DNA of 64,000 nucleotides from contig NZ_JAAOLX010000005.1 in the NCBI RefSeq assembly GCF_011601265.1, forward strand, positions 62,001 through 126,000, given 5' to 3'. The translations under genes and the position numbers were made by a program. Every line of letters begins with the position of its first letter. Position 1 is the first letter of the stretch. The notes beneath the pieces are model-generated. The model was not told where the DNA came from. It made no database searches and worked only from the letters and a program-made list of their open reading frames with translations. This DNA is from Iodobacter violaceini. Lineage in GTDB: Bacteria > Pseudomonadota > Gammaproteobacteria > Burkholderiales > Chitinibacteraceae. This document shows positions 8,257 through 17,677 of the stretch, one piece after another.

Positions 8257-8697
8257 TCAGCGGGGGCGCTGCCGTGTATTAAATTCATCATTAATACGCT
8301 GCTCATTACGCAATTCTTTTTGCATTTCAGCAGATAAGTGCCGCTGCTTTAAGGCCTCAAACGCCTTTACTTTTTTTTCACATTCCAGCCACGCATCGCG
8401 GCGCGCCTCATACATGCTGGCAAGGCGTTCAATTTCCAGTTGCTGCGACAATGCAACATCGTCCAGTTTAGCCAGAAACAGCTGAAAATCCCGCCACTGG
8501 ACAATACTCATGCCGCCCTGACCGCTGCCCAGCAAGCGGGCACGATACTCAACCCGGTACTGATCAACCTGCTCTAGCTTACCCTGAGCACTCAGCCAAT
8601 TGGCCTGAGATGCCTGCATAAGCCTTGCAGCGTCTTCTCTTGCACCGATGGCAAGCTCAAGTAAAAAGGCAAAACGAAACTGAGCCACTGCACTCAT
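8257..8697 (-). CDS. fliJ: flagellar export chaperone FliJ
   Basis: A 146-residue, almost wholly alpha-helical coiled-coil protein that sits inside the FliI hexamer and couples the export ATPase to the FlhA gate. Starts MSAVAQFRFAFLLELAI, the usual FliJ N terminus (hydrophobic F-x-x-L-L-x-L-A), followed by heptad-rich sequence and a basic C terminus. It lies 9 bases after fliI, last gene of the fliEFGHIJ operon. Sequence conservation in the family is low, so the call rests on shape plus position. Confidence 0.92.
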   Translation of the reverse strand: MSAVAQFRFAFLLELAIGAREDAARLMQASQANWLSAQGKLEQVDQYRVEYRARLLGSGQGGMSIVQWRDFQLFLAKLDDVALSQQLEIERLASMYEARRDAWLECEKKVKAFEALKQRHLSAEMQKELRNEQRINDEFNTRQRPR

Positions 8698-8706
8698 CCC
8701 TGCTGA

Positions 8707-10104
8707 TTACATCAAGAGCTGATAAAGCTTCATTCTAGCCCCATCATAGCGTTCGCACTCGCCAATACCCTGCTGCAAAAAGGCTTCAAAGCTGGGATTA
8801 CGCCGAATGGCTTCATCCAGAACAGGATCAGAGCCCGGCACATAAGCACCCACGCTGATCAAATCCCGGCTGCGCTGATAGCGGGAGTAAAGATATTTAA
8901 AGCGGCGAACCACGGTGAATTCTTCGGGCGAAATAATATCGTTCATCACACGGCTGATCGAAGCTTCGATATCAATCGCCGGATAATGCCCTGCCTCGGC
9001 CAGCTGGCGGCTCAGCACAAAGTGACCATCCAAAATTGCACGGGCATTATCGGCGATCGGGTCTTGCTGATCATCGCCTTCGGATAAAACAGTATAAAAC
9101 GCAGTAATTGAGCCTCCGCCCTCTTCGGCATTGCCCGCACGCTCAACCAATTGCGGCAAGCGGGCAAACACCGATGCCGGATAGCCTTTAGTGGCCGGCG
9201 GCTCGCCCACAGCCAGGGCAATTTCACGTTGTGCCATCGCATAGCGCGTGAGCGAATCCATAATCAGTAATACATGCTTGCCCTGATTTCTAAAATATTC
9301 GGCAATCGATGTGGCATAGGCTGCGCCATATAAGCGCAGCAAGGGCGGCGTGTCTGCAGGCGCGGCCACCACAACCGAGCGCTGCAAGCCTTCATCACCC
9401 AGAATATTTTCAATAAAATCTTTTACTTCCCGGCCACGCTCACCAATCAGGCCCACCACCACCACATCGGCCGTGGTGTAGCGTGCCATCATGCCCAGCA
9501 GCACCGATTTACCCACACCAGAGCCTGCAAACAGACCCAAACGCTGGCCACGCCCGACCGTCAGCATGGCATTAATCGCCCGCACGCCCACATCCATCAC
9601 ATGCCGTACTGGTTCACGCGTCATCGGGTTATAGGGGCGGGCAAACAGTGGCATATAGTCATCGTGCTCGATCCGCCCCTTGCCATCAAGCGGCCTGCCT
9701 AAGCCATCTAAAACCCGGCCAAGCAAGCCCCAGCCTACCGGCATCTGGCGCCCATGATCTTCTAAACGGCGCTGCGGCGGGCGCGGATGACCATAGCCTG
9801 GCACCCACGCTTCCACATCTTCATGCGGCACCACTTGCGCGCCAGGCTCTACGCCATAAATTTCAGCAATCGGCATCAGAAAAAGACGGTCTTCATTAAA
9901 GCCGACCACCACAGCCTCAACCGAAGCGCCGCTGGGTGTCATCACATCACAAGACGAGCCAATGGCCAGCCGCAGGCCCACAGCTTCAAGCACCAAACCC
10001 GACACTCTGACCAGGCGCCCGCGCGGCAGCCATGGACGCATCCAGCGCACCGCATCTTTGCAATCGGCCAGATACTGGCTGCAACCCTGCAAGGCTTCAG
10101 TCAT
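8707..10104 (-). CDS. fliI: flagellum-specific ATP synthase/export ATPase FliI
   Basis: Cytoplasmic hexameric ATPase that powers or primes flagellar type III export. The 465 residues contain the Walker [16 protein letters not shown], Walker B region [18 protein letters not shown] and the [18 protein letters not shown] signature of the FliI/F1-beta family. The start chosen is the ATG at 10104, which overlaps the fliH stop by 8 bases (ATGACTGA). In-frame sequence further upstream lies inside fliH and has no family counterpart. Confidence 0.96.
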   Translation of the reverse strand: MTEALQGCSQYLADCKDAVRWMRPWLPRGRLVRVSGLVLEAVGLRLAIGSSCDVMTPSGASVEAVVVGFNEDRLFLMPIAEIYGVEPGAQVVPHEDVEAWVPGYGHPRPPQRRLEDHGRQMPVGWGLLGRVLDGLGRPLDGKGRIEHDDYMPLFARPYNPMTREPVRHVMDVGVRAINAMLTVGRGQRLGLFAGSGVGKSVLLGMMARYTTADVVVVGLIGERGREVKDFIENILGDEGLQRSVVVAAPADTPPLLRLYGAAYATSIAEYFRNQGKHVLLIMDSLTRYAMAQREIALAVGEPPATKGYPASVFARLPQLVERAGNAEEGGGSITAFYTVLSEGDDQQDPIADNARAILDGHFVLSRQLAEAGHYPAIDIEASISRVMNDIISPEEFTVVRRFKYLYSRYQRSRDLISVGAYVPGSDPVLDEAIRRNPSFEAFLQQGIGECERYDGARMKLYQLLM

Positions 10105-11065
10105 GATGTTCAGATTCAATGGCGGACTCTTCTGCAGCAGGATCAGAATCCTCTGCTGAAAGTCCCTCTGAAGAAGCCTCGGACTCCTCATCAGGAACTA
10201 AGGCGGGCTGATTATCCAATTGCGAAAAAGGCGCAGCTTCTGGTGCAGCTTCGGCAGCAGGCAATTCAGCGGGCTCATTTTCAAGGGCAAGCGCAGGCTC
10301 AGCAGACTGTCCGGCCCAGCCAAGGTCGGCTCTGTCACCACGCCCTAAGACCCGCAGAATATTTTGCCAGCGCACAGGCAGGGATAAATCAACCGCAGAA
10401 TCAGGAGTTTCTATCCGGCAGCCTCCAGTTTCCAGCTGCTTATCAGGCAATAAACGCCATGTATCGCCAGGCAAATCGCCGCCCAGCATGCCCTCAACCG
10501 CAATAAGATCATCAGGATTCAGAAACACACGCGATGGAGAACGCGCAGCCGGCAGGCTGGCTAATGCTTCGCGCAAAATAGGCAATAAGCGCTCAGGCGA
10601 ATGATTCAGCTCGTCCCTCACCATTTGGCGGGCAATCACCACGGCCAGATCAAGCACTTCATTCGATAATGCCGCCTCCGCTTTTTGCAAAGTGCTTTCA
10701 ACGCTTTCCAAAACCGAGCGCAAACGATTTGCTTCGTCTTCAGCCACTAAACGCCCGGCCTCAAGACCCGCCTCAAAACCTTCGCTTTGGGCGCGCTGAA
10801 CAATCGCTTCTATCTCTTCTGCAGTAGGGAAAGATACATCGGCATCGGGCACATCCACCGGCTCGGTGGGGAGCGGCTCTAATTCATGCTCTTCTTCGAA
10901 AAACACCTCTTCTTCTGGCGCCGCCAATTCTTCTGGCACAGGCTCTGCAACCTCTTCCTCTTCCTTTAACGCTGCGGCTTCCGCCTCAGCCTCATTCAGA
11001 GAAGCGAGTTCCCATTTTTCCCATGCGCTTAATTGCTCGCGTGGAATCACGCGCGGATTACTCAT
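10097..11065 (-). CDS. fliH: flagellar assembly protein FliH
   Basis: Negative regulator and stator-like partner of FliI in the flagellar export apparatus. The 322-residue frame has a very acidic N-terminal stretch (about 25-90), the helical FliH region with glycine-rich [20 protein letters not shown], the C-terminal globular part ([33 protein letters not shown]) and an unusually long acidic, Ala-rich tail of about 70 residues. Start ATG at 11065 ([20 protein letters not shown]) is chosen as the family-like N terminus. An upstream in-frame start would add 16 residues without support. Confidence 0.92.
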   Translation of the reverse strand: MSNPRVIPREQLSAWEKWELASLNEAEAEAAALKEEEEVAEPVPEELAAPEEEVFFEEEHELEPLPTEPVDVPDADVSFPTAEEIEAIVQRAQSEGFEAGLEAGRLVAEDEANRLRSVLESVESTLQKAEAALSNEVLDLAVVIARQMVRDELNHSPERLLPILREALASLPAARSPSRVFLNPDDLIAVEGMLGGDLPGDTWRLLPDKQLETGGCRIETPDSAVDLSLPVRWQNILRVLGRGDRADLGWAGQSAEPALALENEPAELPAAEAAPEAAPFSQLDNQPALVPDEESEASSEGLSAEDSDPAAEESAIESEHHD

Positions 11066-11171
11066 CTGGACGCCCCGAAACTGCGCAGTACCCTGGAAAA
11101 ACAAGGCAAGCATTTAAAAAATCGACGCGACAAAAATTTAACAGGTATGCAGATATTCTGAGTATGCAGCA

Positions 11172-11193
11172 CCGCACTGCCAGAGCAATGCGG
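11172..11193. repeat. hairpin in the fliG-fliH spacer
   Basis: CCGCACTGC / GCAATGCGG, nine pairs including one wobble, with loop CAGA. A CTTTTT run follows on the plus strand, opposite to the operon. On the transcribed minus strand there is no T run, so it more likely affects mRNA processing or stability, or stops antisense transcription, than ends the operon. Confidence 0.5.
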
Positions 11194-11209
11194 CTTTTTG
11201 ATAAGACCA

Positions 11210-12217
11210 TTATTCAACTAACCCTTCATCACCCTTACCGCCCAGCACAATCTGGCCTTCATCTGCCAAGCGGCGAACGATTTTAAGGATTTCTTTTTGC
11301 TCTGCTTCAACTTCTGACAACTTAACCGGCCCGCGCGCTTCCAGATCATCGCGCAACATTTCCGCAGCCCGTGAAGACATATTTTTGAAAATCTTTTCCT
11401 TGAGCGCCTGGCTGGTGCCCTTGAGCGAAATCACGAGGGAATCAGATTGAATTTCACGCATTAACAGCTGAATACCGCGATCGTCAATATCCAGAATATT
11501 GTCGAAGGTAAACATTTTGTCCTGAATTTTTTGCGCCAGCTCCGGGTCGTAATCACGAACACTAGCAATGGCCGAGGCTTCAACCACGCCACCCATAAAG
11601 TTAAGAATATCGGCCGCCATTTGCACACCACCCATGGCGCTCTTTTTCAGCTTATCGGAGCCAGACATCAATTGGGTCAGCACATCATTTAATTCTTTGA
11701 GCGCAACAGGCTGCACGCCTTCCAGCGTGGCAATCCGCAGCAACACATCATTGCGCTGACGCTCTACAAAATAACTCAGAATTTCAGAAGACTGATCGGA
11801 CTCCAGATGCACCAGAATTGTAGCGATAATTTGCGGGTGCTCGTTTTTAATCAGCTCAGCAACAGCAGACGAATCCATCCATTTAAGAGATTCAATCCCA
11901 TTATTATCATTACCCTGCAAAATGCGATCGAGCAAATTTGCGGCTTTATCTGTACCCAGAGCTTTGGTTAACACAGAGCGAATATACTCATCCGCAGCGC
12001 CCAAGTTGGCGCGGTTTTGCGTGGAGGCAATAAAATCCCCCAGCACCACGTCAATCTCTTCACGCTTAACGGCCTCCATTCCTGCCACTGCAAAGCCCAG
12101 CTTCTGTACTTCCTTAGGACCTAAAAATTTAAATACTTCAACGGCAACATCTTCGCCTAATGTCATCAGGAGCAATGCGCTTTTACGCACGCCTTCATCA
12201 CTTAAATCGGCAGCCAT
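11210..12217 (-). CDS. fliG: flagellar motor switch protein FliG
   Basis: Rotor protein of the C ring that contacts the stators and generates torque. The 335 residues comprise FliG-N (binds FliF), the middle domain with the EHPQIIATIL motif that binds FliM, and the C-terminal domain with MFTFDNILDIDDRGIQLLMRE and the charged torque helix. Length matches the family (about 330). It has 60 bases to fliF and a 144-base spacer before fliH that contains a hairpin. Confidence 0.97.
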   Translation of the reverse strand: MAADLSDEGVRKSALLLMTLGEDVAVEVFKFLGPKEVQKLGFAVAGMEAVKREEIDVVLGDFIASTQNRANLGAADEYIRSVLTKALGTDKAANLLDRILQGNDNNGIESLKWMDSSAVAELIKNEHPQIIATILVHLESDQSSEILSYFVERQRNDVLLRIATLEGVQPVALKELNDVLTQLMSGSDKLKKSAMGGVQMAADILNFMGGVVEASAIASVRDYDPELAQKIQDKMFTFDNILDIDDRGIQLLMREIQSDSLVISLKGTSQALKEKIFKNMSSRAAEMLRDDLEARGPVKLSEVEAEQKEILKIVRRLADEGQIVLGGKGDEGLVE

Positions 12218-12276
12218 GGTTTGCTCCTCAAGGCGCTCTTAATATCAAAATACGGCTGCTTTACTACTGTTTTGCA

Positions 12277-14004
12277 CTAGGGCTTTTTATTCGGATCGCC
12301 GCCGCCTTTATCATCGGTATTCAGCATCCATTCACGCAAGATAGTCGCAACCATACGCGGATCATCTTTAGCCAGCTCTTTAGCCTGCTGCAACAGCTCG
12401 GCAAAGGCGGCCATACGGTTTTGATTTTCGTCTTCTTCAGGCGACTGCTCGTCGGCCTTCAGCTTCTCGCCATCAGGCCCAAGTGTTTCGCCAAAATCCA
12501 GCTCCTGAATACGCGCTTCTTCGCGCGTTTTGGCCATATCTTTCATTAATGGCCGCAGCACAAAGAACAATAAATAAAGAACAACGACGGCAATCAGCGC
12601 TAATTTACCCACATCTGTGGCATTGGTCTGAATATACGCCAGCGCTTTGTCCTGTATTTTCTTTTCTTCCAAAGGCAGAGAATCTGCAAATGCAGCATTC
12701 ACCACATTCACCGAGTCACCACGCTCCTTGTTGTACCCTATCGCTTCCCGTACCAGATTATTAATCTGAGTCATTTCTTGCGGGCTGAACGGCAGATAAG
12801 TCATCTTTCCGGATTTATCCTTACCCGGCTTATAGTTCAGCACCACCGCTGCAGACAGCCGTTTTACCCCACCCACCTGCTGTTTCACATGCTGAATGGT
12901 TTTATCTACTTCATAATTAATTGTTGCTTCTTTACGGCTATTGGCAGTGCCTGTGACGGCAGCTTCAGAGGCTCCTGATGCTGCAGGTGCCGTTATAGGT
13001 GCAGCAGCAGCGCCTGGTGGCTGGTTTGATAATGCGCCAGGCACACCACCCGCTGATTCATTACTGGATTTACCTTGTAAATCGAGCGTTTGCTGGCTGC
13101 GCATGGCCGAGCTGTTCGGGGGCGAATTAGGTTTAAAGGATTCTGATGTTTGCTCAACTTCGGCAAAATCAATTTGAGCTGTCACTTCGGCTTTTACATT
13201 TTCCTTACCCACCAGCGGAGCAAGAATGGTTTCAACACGCTCAACAAAGCCTTTTTCCACATGCTGCACATAAAGCAATTGCCGCGGATCTAAATTGTTC
13301 TGGCTCATTTCTGGCAATTTAGATAATAAATTACCGTCCTGGTCCACAATCGTTACGTTTTTAATCGGCAGCTCAGGCACGCTGGACGATACTAAATGAA
13401 TAATCCCTGCCACCTGCCCGCCATCTAAAATCCGGCCGGGGTGAAGAGTCAGCATCACAGATGCCGTTGGCTTTTGCTGATCACGCAAAAACACTGTCTG
13501 TTTGGGCATCGCCAAATGCACGCGCGCTTTGCTGACGGATGCAACCGTTTCAATTGAGCGGGCTAATTCACCTTCAATAGCTCGCTGATAATTAACCTGC
13601 TCGGCAAATTGCGAAACACCAAATTTTTGATTATCGAGTAATTCAAAGCCTGCATTACCCGATTTAGGTAATCCTTGAGCTGCGAGTTTTAATCTGACGT
13701 CATAAATCTTATCGGCTGCTACAGAAATAGTGCCGCCCGGATCAAGCTTATAGGGCACATTCATTTGCTGCAGAGATTGAACGATGGCACCGCCATCTTT
13801 ATCCGGAATATTGGTAAACAAAATGCGATAGGCAGGCTCTTTTGACCACAGCATATTGCCCACAATTAATGCAATTACAGCAGCCACAGCAACCATCAGG
13901 CCGATCTTTCGCCCAGAGGATAACGCAGCGAAACGCTCACGCGCTACACCGAAGCCTCTTGCTGTAATCAGATTATTATCTGCCGCTGCACTTACCTCTG
14001 CCAT
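12277..14004 (-). CDS. fliF: flagellar MS-ring protein FliF
   Basis: Inner-membrane MS-ring protein, the first structure assembled in the basal body. It has two membrane helices (about 35-55 and 465-485 of 575), between them the ring-building motifs (YRILFTNIPDKDGGAIV, GFELLDNQKFGVSQFAEQVN, ARVHLAMPKQTVFLRDQQ) and a Pro/Ala-rich loop. The cytoplasmic tail binds FliG. The start is ambiguous: I use ATG at 14004 (MAEVSAAADN). An ATG five codons upstream at 14019 is also possible. Confidence 0.95.
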   Translation of the reverse strand: MAEVSAAADNNLITARGFGVARERFAALSSGRKIGLMVAVAAVIALIVGNMLWSKEPAYRILFTNIPDKDGGAIVQSLQQMNVPYKLDPGGTISVAADKIYDVRLKLAAQGLPKSGNAGFELLDNQKFGVSQFAEQVNYQRAIEGELARSIETVASVSKARVHLAMPKQTVFLRDQQKPTASVMLTLHPGRILDGGQVAGIIHLVSSSVPELPIKNVTIVDQDGNLLSKLPEMSQNNLDPRQLLYVQHVEKGFVERVETILAPLVGKENVKAEVTAQIDFAEVEQTSESFKPNSPPNSSAMRSQQTLDLQGKSSNESAGGVPGALSNQPPGAAAAPITAPAASGASEAAVTGTANSRKEATINYEVDKTIQHVKQQVGGVKRLSAAVVLNYKPGKDKSGKMTYLPFSPQEMTQINNLVREAIGYNKERGDSVNVVNAAFADSLPLEEKKIQDKALAYIQTNATDVGKLALIAVVVLYLLFFVLRPLMKDMAKTREEARIQELDFGETLGPDGEKLKADEQSPEEDENQNRMAAFAELLQQAKELAKDDPRMVATILREWMLNTDDKGGGDPNKKP

Positions 14005-14118
14005 ACGTCGAAATCCCATGCAGGCTTTGATGAGCCTGTCTAAATTCTAGTCTAAATATTTCAGCAATGCTTTCACGAAATACTCAGGCTAGCTGGGGCT
14101 CCGGACAGAGCCGGGGCA

Positions 14119-14442
14119 TCAGACCTGCATACTCATGACTTCCTGATAAGCACTGACAAGCTTATTGCGTACCTGCACCATCGTTTGGAAAGAAAGGCTG
14201 GCTTTTTGCAAGGATACCATTACATCCTGCAGATTGGCTTCTGGTGCACCGGACTGAAACGCAAGCTGTTGCGCCTGAGCGTCTTGCTGTACCTGGTTTA
14301 CCTGATCCAAAGAAGACTTAAGCATTGACGCAAAGTCAGGCGCGCCCGCAACAGGCTGCGTCTGGTTTGCGGCCTGCCCTCCTGCGAGTGCAGACATTGC
14401 TTTTAATTCGCCAAGAACCTGATCGATTCCTTGCACGCTCAT
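14119..14442 (-). CDS. fliE: flagellar hook-basal body protein FliE
   Basis: Small export substrate joining the MS ring to the rod. The 107 residues contain FASMLKSSLDQVNQVQQDAQ and the C-terminal VMVSLQKASLSFQTMVQVRNKLVSAYQEVMSMQV-type helix (the end ...AYQEVMSMQV is characteristic). AAGGGG precedes the ATG. First gene of fliEFGHIJ, behind the sigma-54 promoter at 14574-14588. Confidence 0.95.
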   Translation of the reverse strand: MSVQGIDQVLGELKAMSALAGGQAANQTQPVAGAPDFASMLKSSLDQVNQVQQDAQAQQLAFQSGAPEANLQDVMVSLQKASLSFQTMVQVRNKLVSAYQEVMSMQV

Positions 14443-14573
14443 GACTTATATCCCCTTTTAAGCAGTTAATCAATTGATCCGGCCATAAGCATTAATAAAG
14501 CCAAAATGGCAGCGGCAACAACGGACTAATGCCCTGTTTTGAAATTGTAGGTGCTCCGACTAAGCTACTGCAA

Positions 14574-14588
14574 GCAATTCCTGAGCCA
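14574..14588 (-). promoter_or_regulatory. sigma-54 (RpoN) promoter for fliEFGHIJ
   Basis: TGGCTCAGGAATTGC on the minus strand keeps the invariant GG (-24) and GC (-12) with exactly ten bases between. It lies just after the FlrC-like activator gene. Expected transcription start is near 14562, leaving a leader of about 120 bases to the fliE ATG. Confidence 0.85.
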
Positions 14589-14596
14589 CCTTCAAC

Positions 14597-15955
14597 TCAA
14601 ATGGATAAATCCGGGTTTTGTTCACGATACTGCTGTAATTTATAACGTAACGTTCTTTCACTCATGCCCAGCTTTTCTGCGGTTGATTTGCGCGCACCAC
14701 CCAGCGACTTGAGTGTTTCCAATATATGTCTTTTCTCCAGCTCTTTGATATCACTTACGACAGCCGGCACGTCGCTCTGCGGCAAAACATCGGCCGGAAC
14801 CGTCTCACCGGCAATATTTGCCGCCTTAAGAGATGCTGTTTGCGGCAAATAAAGATGCTCAACAGCGATTTCATCGCCCGGAGCCAGAATAAGCGCCCGC
14901 TGCATCACATTATCTAATTCGCGAATATTGCCTTCCCAGCCGTTAGCAAGCAATGCGGCCTCTGCCGCACACGACAATACCGGTACGCGCCGTTTTTGCC
15001 TTGCCGCATGCCTCGCAAGCATCGCTTTAGCCAGCGGCAAAATATCATCGCTGCGCTCACGAAGGCTGGGAAGCTGCAAAGGAAAAACATTCAGACGATA
15101 AAACAAATCCTCACGAAAACGCCCGGCAGCCACTTCCAGCTTCATATCCCGATTCGACGTGGCCAGCACGCGAATATCAATTTGCACCGGCTTATTGCCA
15201 CCTACCCGCTCCACTTCACGCTCTTGCAGCACACGCAGTAATTTGGCCTGCAGAGCCAGAGGCATTTCTGATATCTCATCCAGCAATAATGTGCCGCCAT
15301 TGGCCTGCTCAAATTTACCCAGGTGCTGATTTGCAGCACCAGTAAACGAGCCTTTTTCATGGCCAAACAATGTTGATTCTAAGAGTTGTTCAGGAATAGC
15401 CGCACAATTAATAGCCACAAATGGCCGGGCCGCCCTGCCACTGTTGCGATGTAAAAATTGCGCCAGTACTTCTTTACCTGTGCCTGATTCACCCGTAATC
15501 ATGACCGAGGCATCAGAAAGCGCGACGCGCCTTGCCATATCTAAAAGACTGAGCATGGCCGGATCTTCCGCAATCACCTCTTCATCATCGCTGTCCGGCA
15601 GCATGTATTTCGCTACTTCCTGCAATAAGCGATCGGGCTCAAACGGCTTGGGGAGATAATGACATGCACCGGAATGTAATGCGGCAACCGCTTTTTCGAT
15701 CACCCCATAGGCGGTCATTAGAATTACAGGCAAATAAGGATAGAGCAGCTTAATTTCCTGCAACAGCCTTTCGCCATCCATAGGCTGCATTTGCACATCG
15801 GAGAGCACAAGCCCCACACGGTGGTTTGCCAGAACCTGCAGCGCATCACTGCCATCTTCAGCCACAAGCACCGAGTAGCCACCCAATTCCAGCGTATCAG
15901 CCAGCGCTTCTCTTAAACTATCATCATCTTCAACAATTAATATTGCTAAATTCAT
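14597..15955 (-). CDS. flrC: sigma-54-dependent response regulator, FlrC/FleR-like
   Basis: Transcriptional activator of sigma-54 flagellar promoters, expected to be phosphorylated by an FlrB-type kinase. Order over 452 residues: receiver domain (1-120, acidic pocket EDDD, phospho-Asp in VLSDVQM, Lys in LPKPF), AAA+ domain (about 135-370, Walker A GESGTGKE, ESTLFGHEKGSFTGA, Walker B GGTLLLDEI), and a Fis-type helix-turn-helix (STAEKLGMSERTLRYKL). The sigma-54 contact loop reads GSFTGA rather than the usual GAFTGA. Start ATG 15955 lies 14 bases after the cheB stop. A TTG upstream overlaps cheB. The partner kinase gene is 12.6 kb away at 28577-29758. Confidence 0.92.
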   Translation of the reverse strand: MNLAILIVEDDDSLREALADTLELGGYSVLVAEDGSDALQVLANHRVGLVLSDVQMQPMDGERLLQEIKLLYPYLPVILMTAYGVIEKAVAALHSGACHYLPKPFEPDRLLQEVAKYMLPDSDDEEVIAEDPAMLSLLDMARRVALSDASVMITGESGTGKEVLAQFLHRNSGRAARPFVAINCAAIPEQLLESTLFGHEKGSFTGAANQHLGKFEQANGGTLLLDEISEMPLALQAKLLRVLQEREVERVGGNKPVQIDIRVLATSNRDMKLEVAAGRFREDLFYRLNVFPLQLPSLRERSDDILPLAKAMLARHAARQKRRVPVLSCAAEAALLANGWEGNIRELDNVMQRALILAPGDEIAVEHLYLPQTASLKAANIAGETVPADVLPQSDVPAVVSDIKELEKRHILETLKSLGGARKSTAEKLGMSERTLRYKLQQYREQNPDLSI

Positions 15956-15969
15956 CTGGCATATCACTT

Positions 15970-17052
15970 TCAAATTCGTACATTACGCCCGCCGTGCAGG
16001 GTTAGAAAAGCCAGCACCCGGCCAGAGATTTCTTTCAGTGGCAGCACTTCATGCACACCACCCAGCGCAATTGCTTCTTTGGGCATACCAAACACCACAC
16101 ACGAAGCTTCATCCTGTGCATAGTTATAGGCCCCCGCCTGCTTCATCTCCAGCATCCCGGCCGCACCATCTTTGCCCATGCCCGTCAGAATCACGCCAAT
16201 TGCGTTTTTCCCTGCCAGATTAGCTACAGACCTGAACAACACATCAACAGAAGGGCGATGGCGGTTTACGGTTTCCCCCTGCGACAGGTGGCAAACATAG
16301 TTCGCCCCGGATACACCCAATAAAAGATGGGAATGCCCCGGAGCAATATAGGCATGCCCTGGCAATACCCGCTCACCATGCTCGGCTTCTTTAACCGTAA
16401 TGCTGCACAGGGTATTCAGCCTGTTAGCAAAAGACTTGGTAAACATCTCTGGCATATGCTGGGCAATCAGAATAGCCGGAGCATCAGGCGGCATCGGCAT
16501 TAAGAACTCTTTAAGGGCCTCAGTCCCCCCCGTTGACGCACCAACGATAATCAGTTTTTCAGTTTTTAAAATCGGCCGGGATACTTTTGGAAGAACCACA
16601 TCCGCCGAATTATTTGGCATGACATTGCTGCTGAACATTGGCTTCACTTTTGCCCCCGCTGCGCAACGTATTTTTTCCCGAATATCATCGGCATATCCTT
16701 GAATCCCACGCACAATATCCAATTTTGGCTTGGCAATAATATCAACCGCCCCCAATTCCAGGGCGCGGAGAGCCGCTTCTGAACCCTGTTCAGTTAAAGA
16801 GGATATCATAATCACCGGCGTGGGTTTAAGCCGCATCAGCCTTTCAAGAAATTCCAGCCCATCCATTTTAGGCATTTCGATATCAAGCGTAATGACATCA
16901 GGATTAAGCTCACGAATTTTTTCTCTTGCAATAAGCGGATCAGGTGCTGTGGCCACACACTCTAAATCAGGTGCTTCATTAATAATTTCTGTAAGCAGAT
17001 TCCTCATTAAAGCGGAATCATCAATGACAATCACCCGGACCTTTTTTTTCAT
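15970..17052 (-). CDS. cheB: chemotaxis protein-glutamate methylesterase CheB
   Basis: Removes methyl groups from and deamidates chemoreceptors. The receiver domain (1-125: [11 protein letters not shown], phospho-Asp in [12 protein letters not shown]) is joined to the methylesterase domain (about 165-355) with the Ser-His-Asp triad in [21 protein letters not shown] and GMGKDGA. Full length (360 aa). A 16-base gap separates it from cheD. Together with cheR and cheD it forms the adaptation module of the first chemotaxis system. Confidence 0.97.
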   Translation of the reverse strand: MKKKVRVIVIDDSALMRNLLTEIINEAPDLECVATAPDPLIAREKIRELNPDVITLDIEMPKMDGLEFLERLMRLKPTPVIMISSLTEQGSEAALRALELGAVDIIAKPKLDIVRGIQGYADDIREKIRCAAGAKVKPMFSSNVMPNNSADVVLPKVSRPILKTEKLIIVGASTGGTEALKEFLMPMPPDAPAILIAQHMPEMFTKSFANRLNTLCSITVKEAEHGERVLPGHAYIAPGHSHLLLGVSGANYVCHLSQGETVNRHRPSVDVLFRSVANLAGKNAIGVILTGMGKDGAAGMLEMKQAGAYNYAQDEASCVVFGMPKEAIALGGVHEVLPLKEISGRVLAFLTLHGGRNVRI

Positions 17053-17068
17053 GATTTAATTTCCGCAA

Positions 17069-17677
17069 TTAAAACAGATCAACATCTCCACCCTGCTTAG
17101 CATATTGCAATCTTGAGCTGTAATCTTTTTCCCGGTCAACAATTGTATTGTTGTGTACGGCTTTTAATTTTTTAACCAATACCCGTCCTGTTTGCGGAAA
17201 AAAATAAACTTTACGCGGAAATATATCCAGCAAATCTTCCGACACAACGGGTATTCTTTCCAGATCCAGAAATGAGCGGACAAAATCAACATTTTTCTGC
17301 CCAATATTAGATACAGTAAAACCTCTCAATACATTGCCGCCGCCAAAAACCTTTGCTTCTAATGAGCTTTTAGATCCGCCCATTTTCATAATTTGGTTAA
17401 TCAGCATTTCCATTGCATAAGTGCCATAGCGTGTTGCCAGACCCGCCATTGCCGTTGCCTCGTCGGCAGCCTCTGGCAGCATAAAGTGATTCATGCCACC
17501 CACACCTGTTTTTCTATCCCGGATACACGCGGCCACACATGAACCCAGCACAGTGACAAGAAGCATATTCCGCCCGGTTACATAATATTCACCAGGCAAA
17601 AGCTTTGCAGCATCAATATCAAAACTTTTATCAAAGTAAAGAGTGGGTGCCAATACCTCCTCATAGCCCTTACTCAT
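17069..17677 (-). CDS. cheD: chemoreceptor glutamine deamidase CheD
   Basis: Deamidates receptor glutamines, creating methylation sites. The 202 residues contain the catalytic Cys in LGSCVAACIRD and His in GGMNHFMLPE, plus FGGGNVL and IGQKNV motifs. Start ATG 17677 overlaps the cheR stop by four bases (ATGA) with GGGGA upstream. The protein ends GGDVDLF, nearly identical to the end of the receptor at 25001-26197 (SGDIDLF), which suggests a shared docking peptide. Confidence 0.95.
   Translation of the reverse strand: MSKGYEEVLAPTLYFDKSFDIDAAKLLPGEYYVTGRNMLLVTVLGSCVAACIRDRKTGVGGMNHFMLPEAADEATAMAGLATRYGTYAMEMLINQIMKMGGSKSSLEAKVFGGGNVLRGFTVSNIGQKNVDFVRSFLDLERIPVVSEDLLDIFPRKVYFFPQTGRVLVKKLKAVHNNTIVDREKDYSSRLQYAKQGGDVDLF

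Noticed and set aside
9787-10506. 239-codon open frame on the plus strand
   Set aside because: Lies entirely antisense to fliI and fliH, whose products are unambiguous. Composition (Gln/His-rich) reflects the opposite strand.
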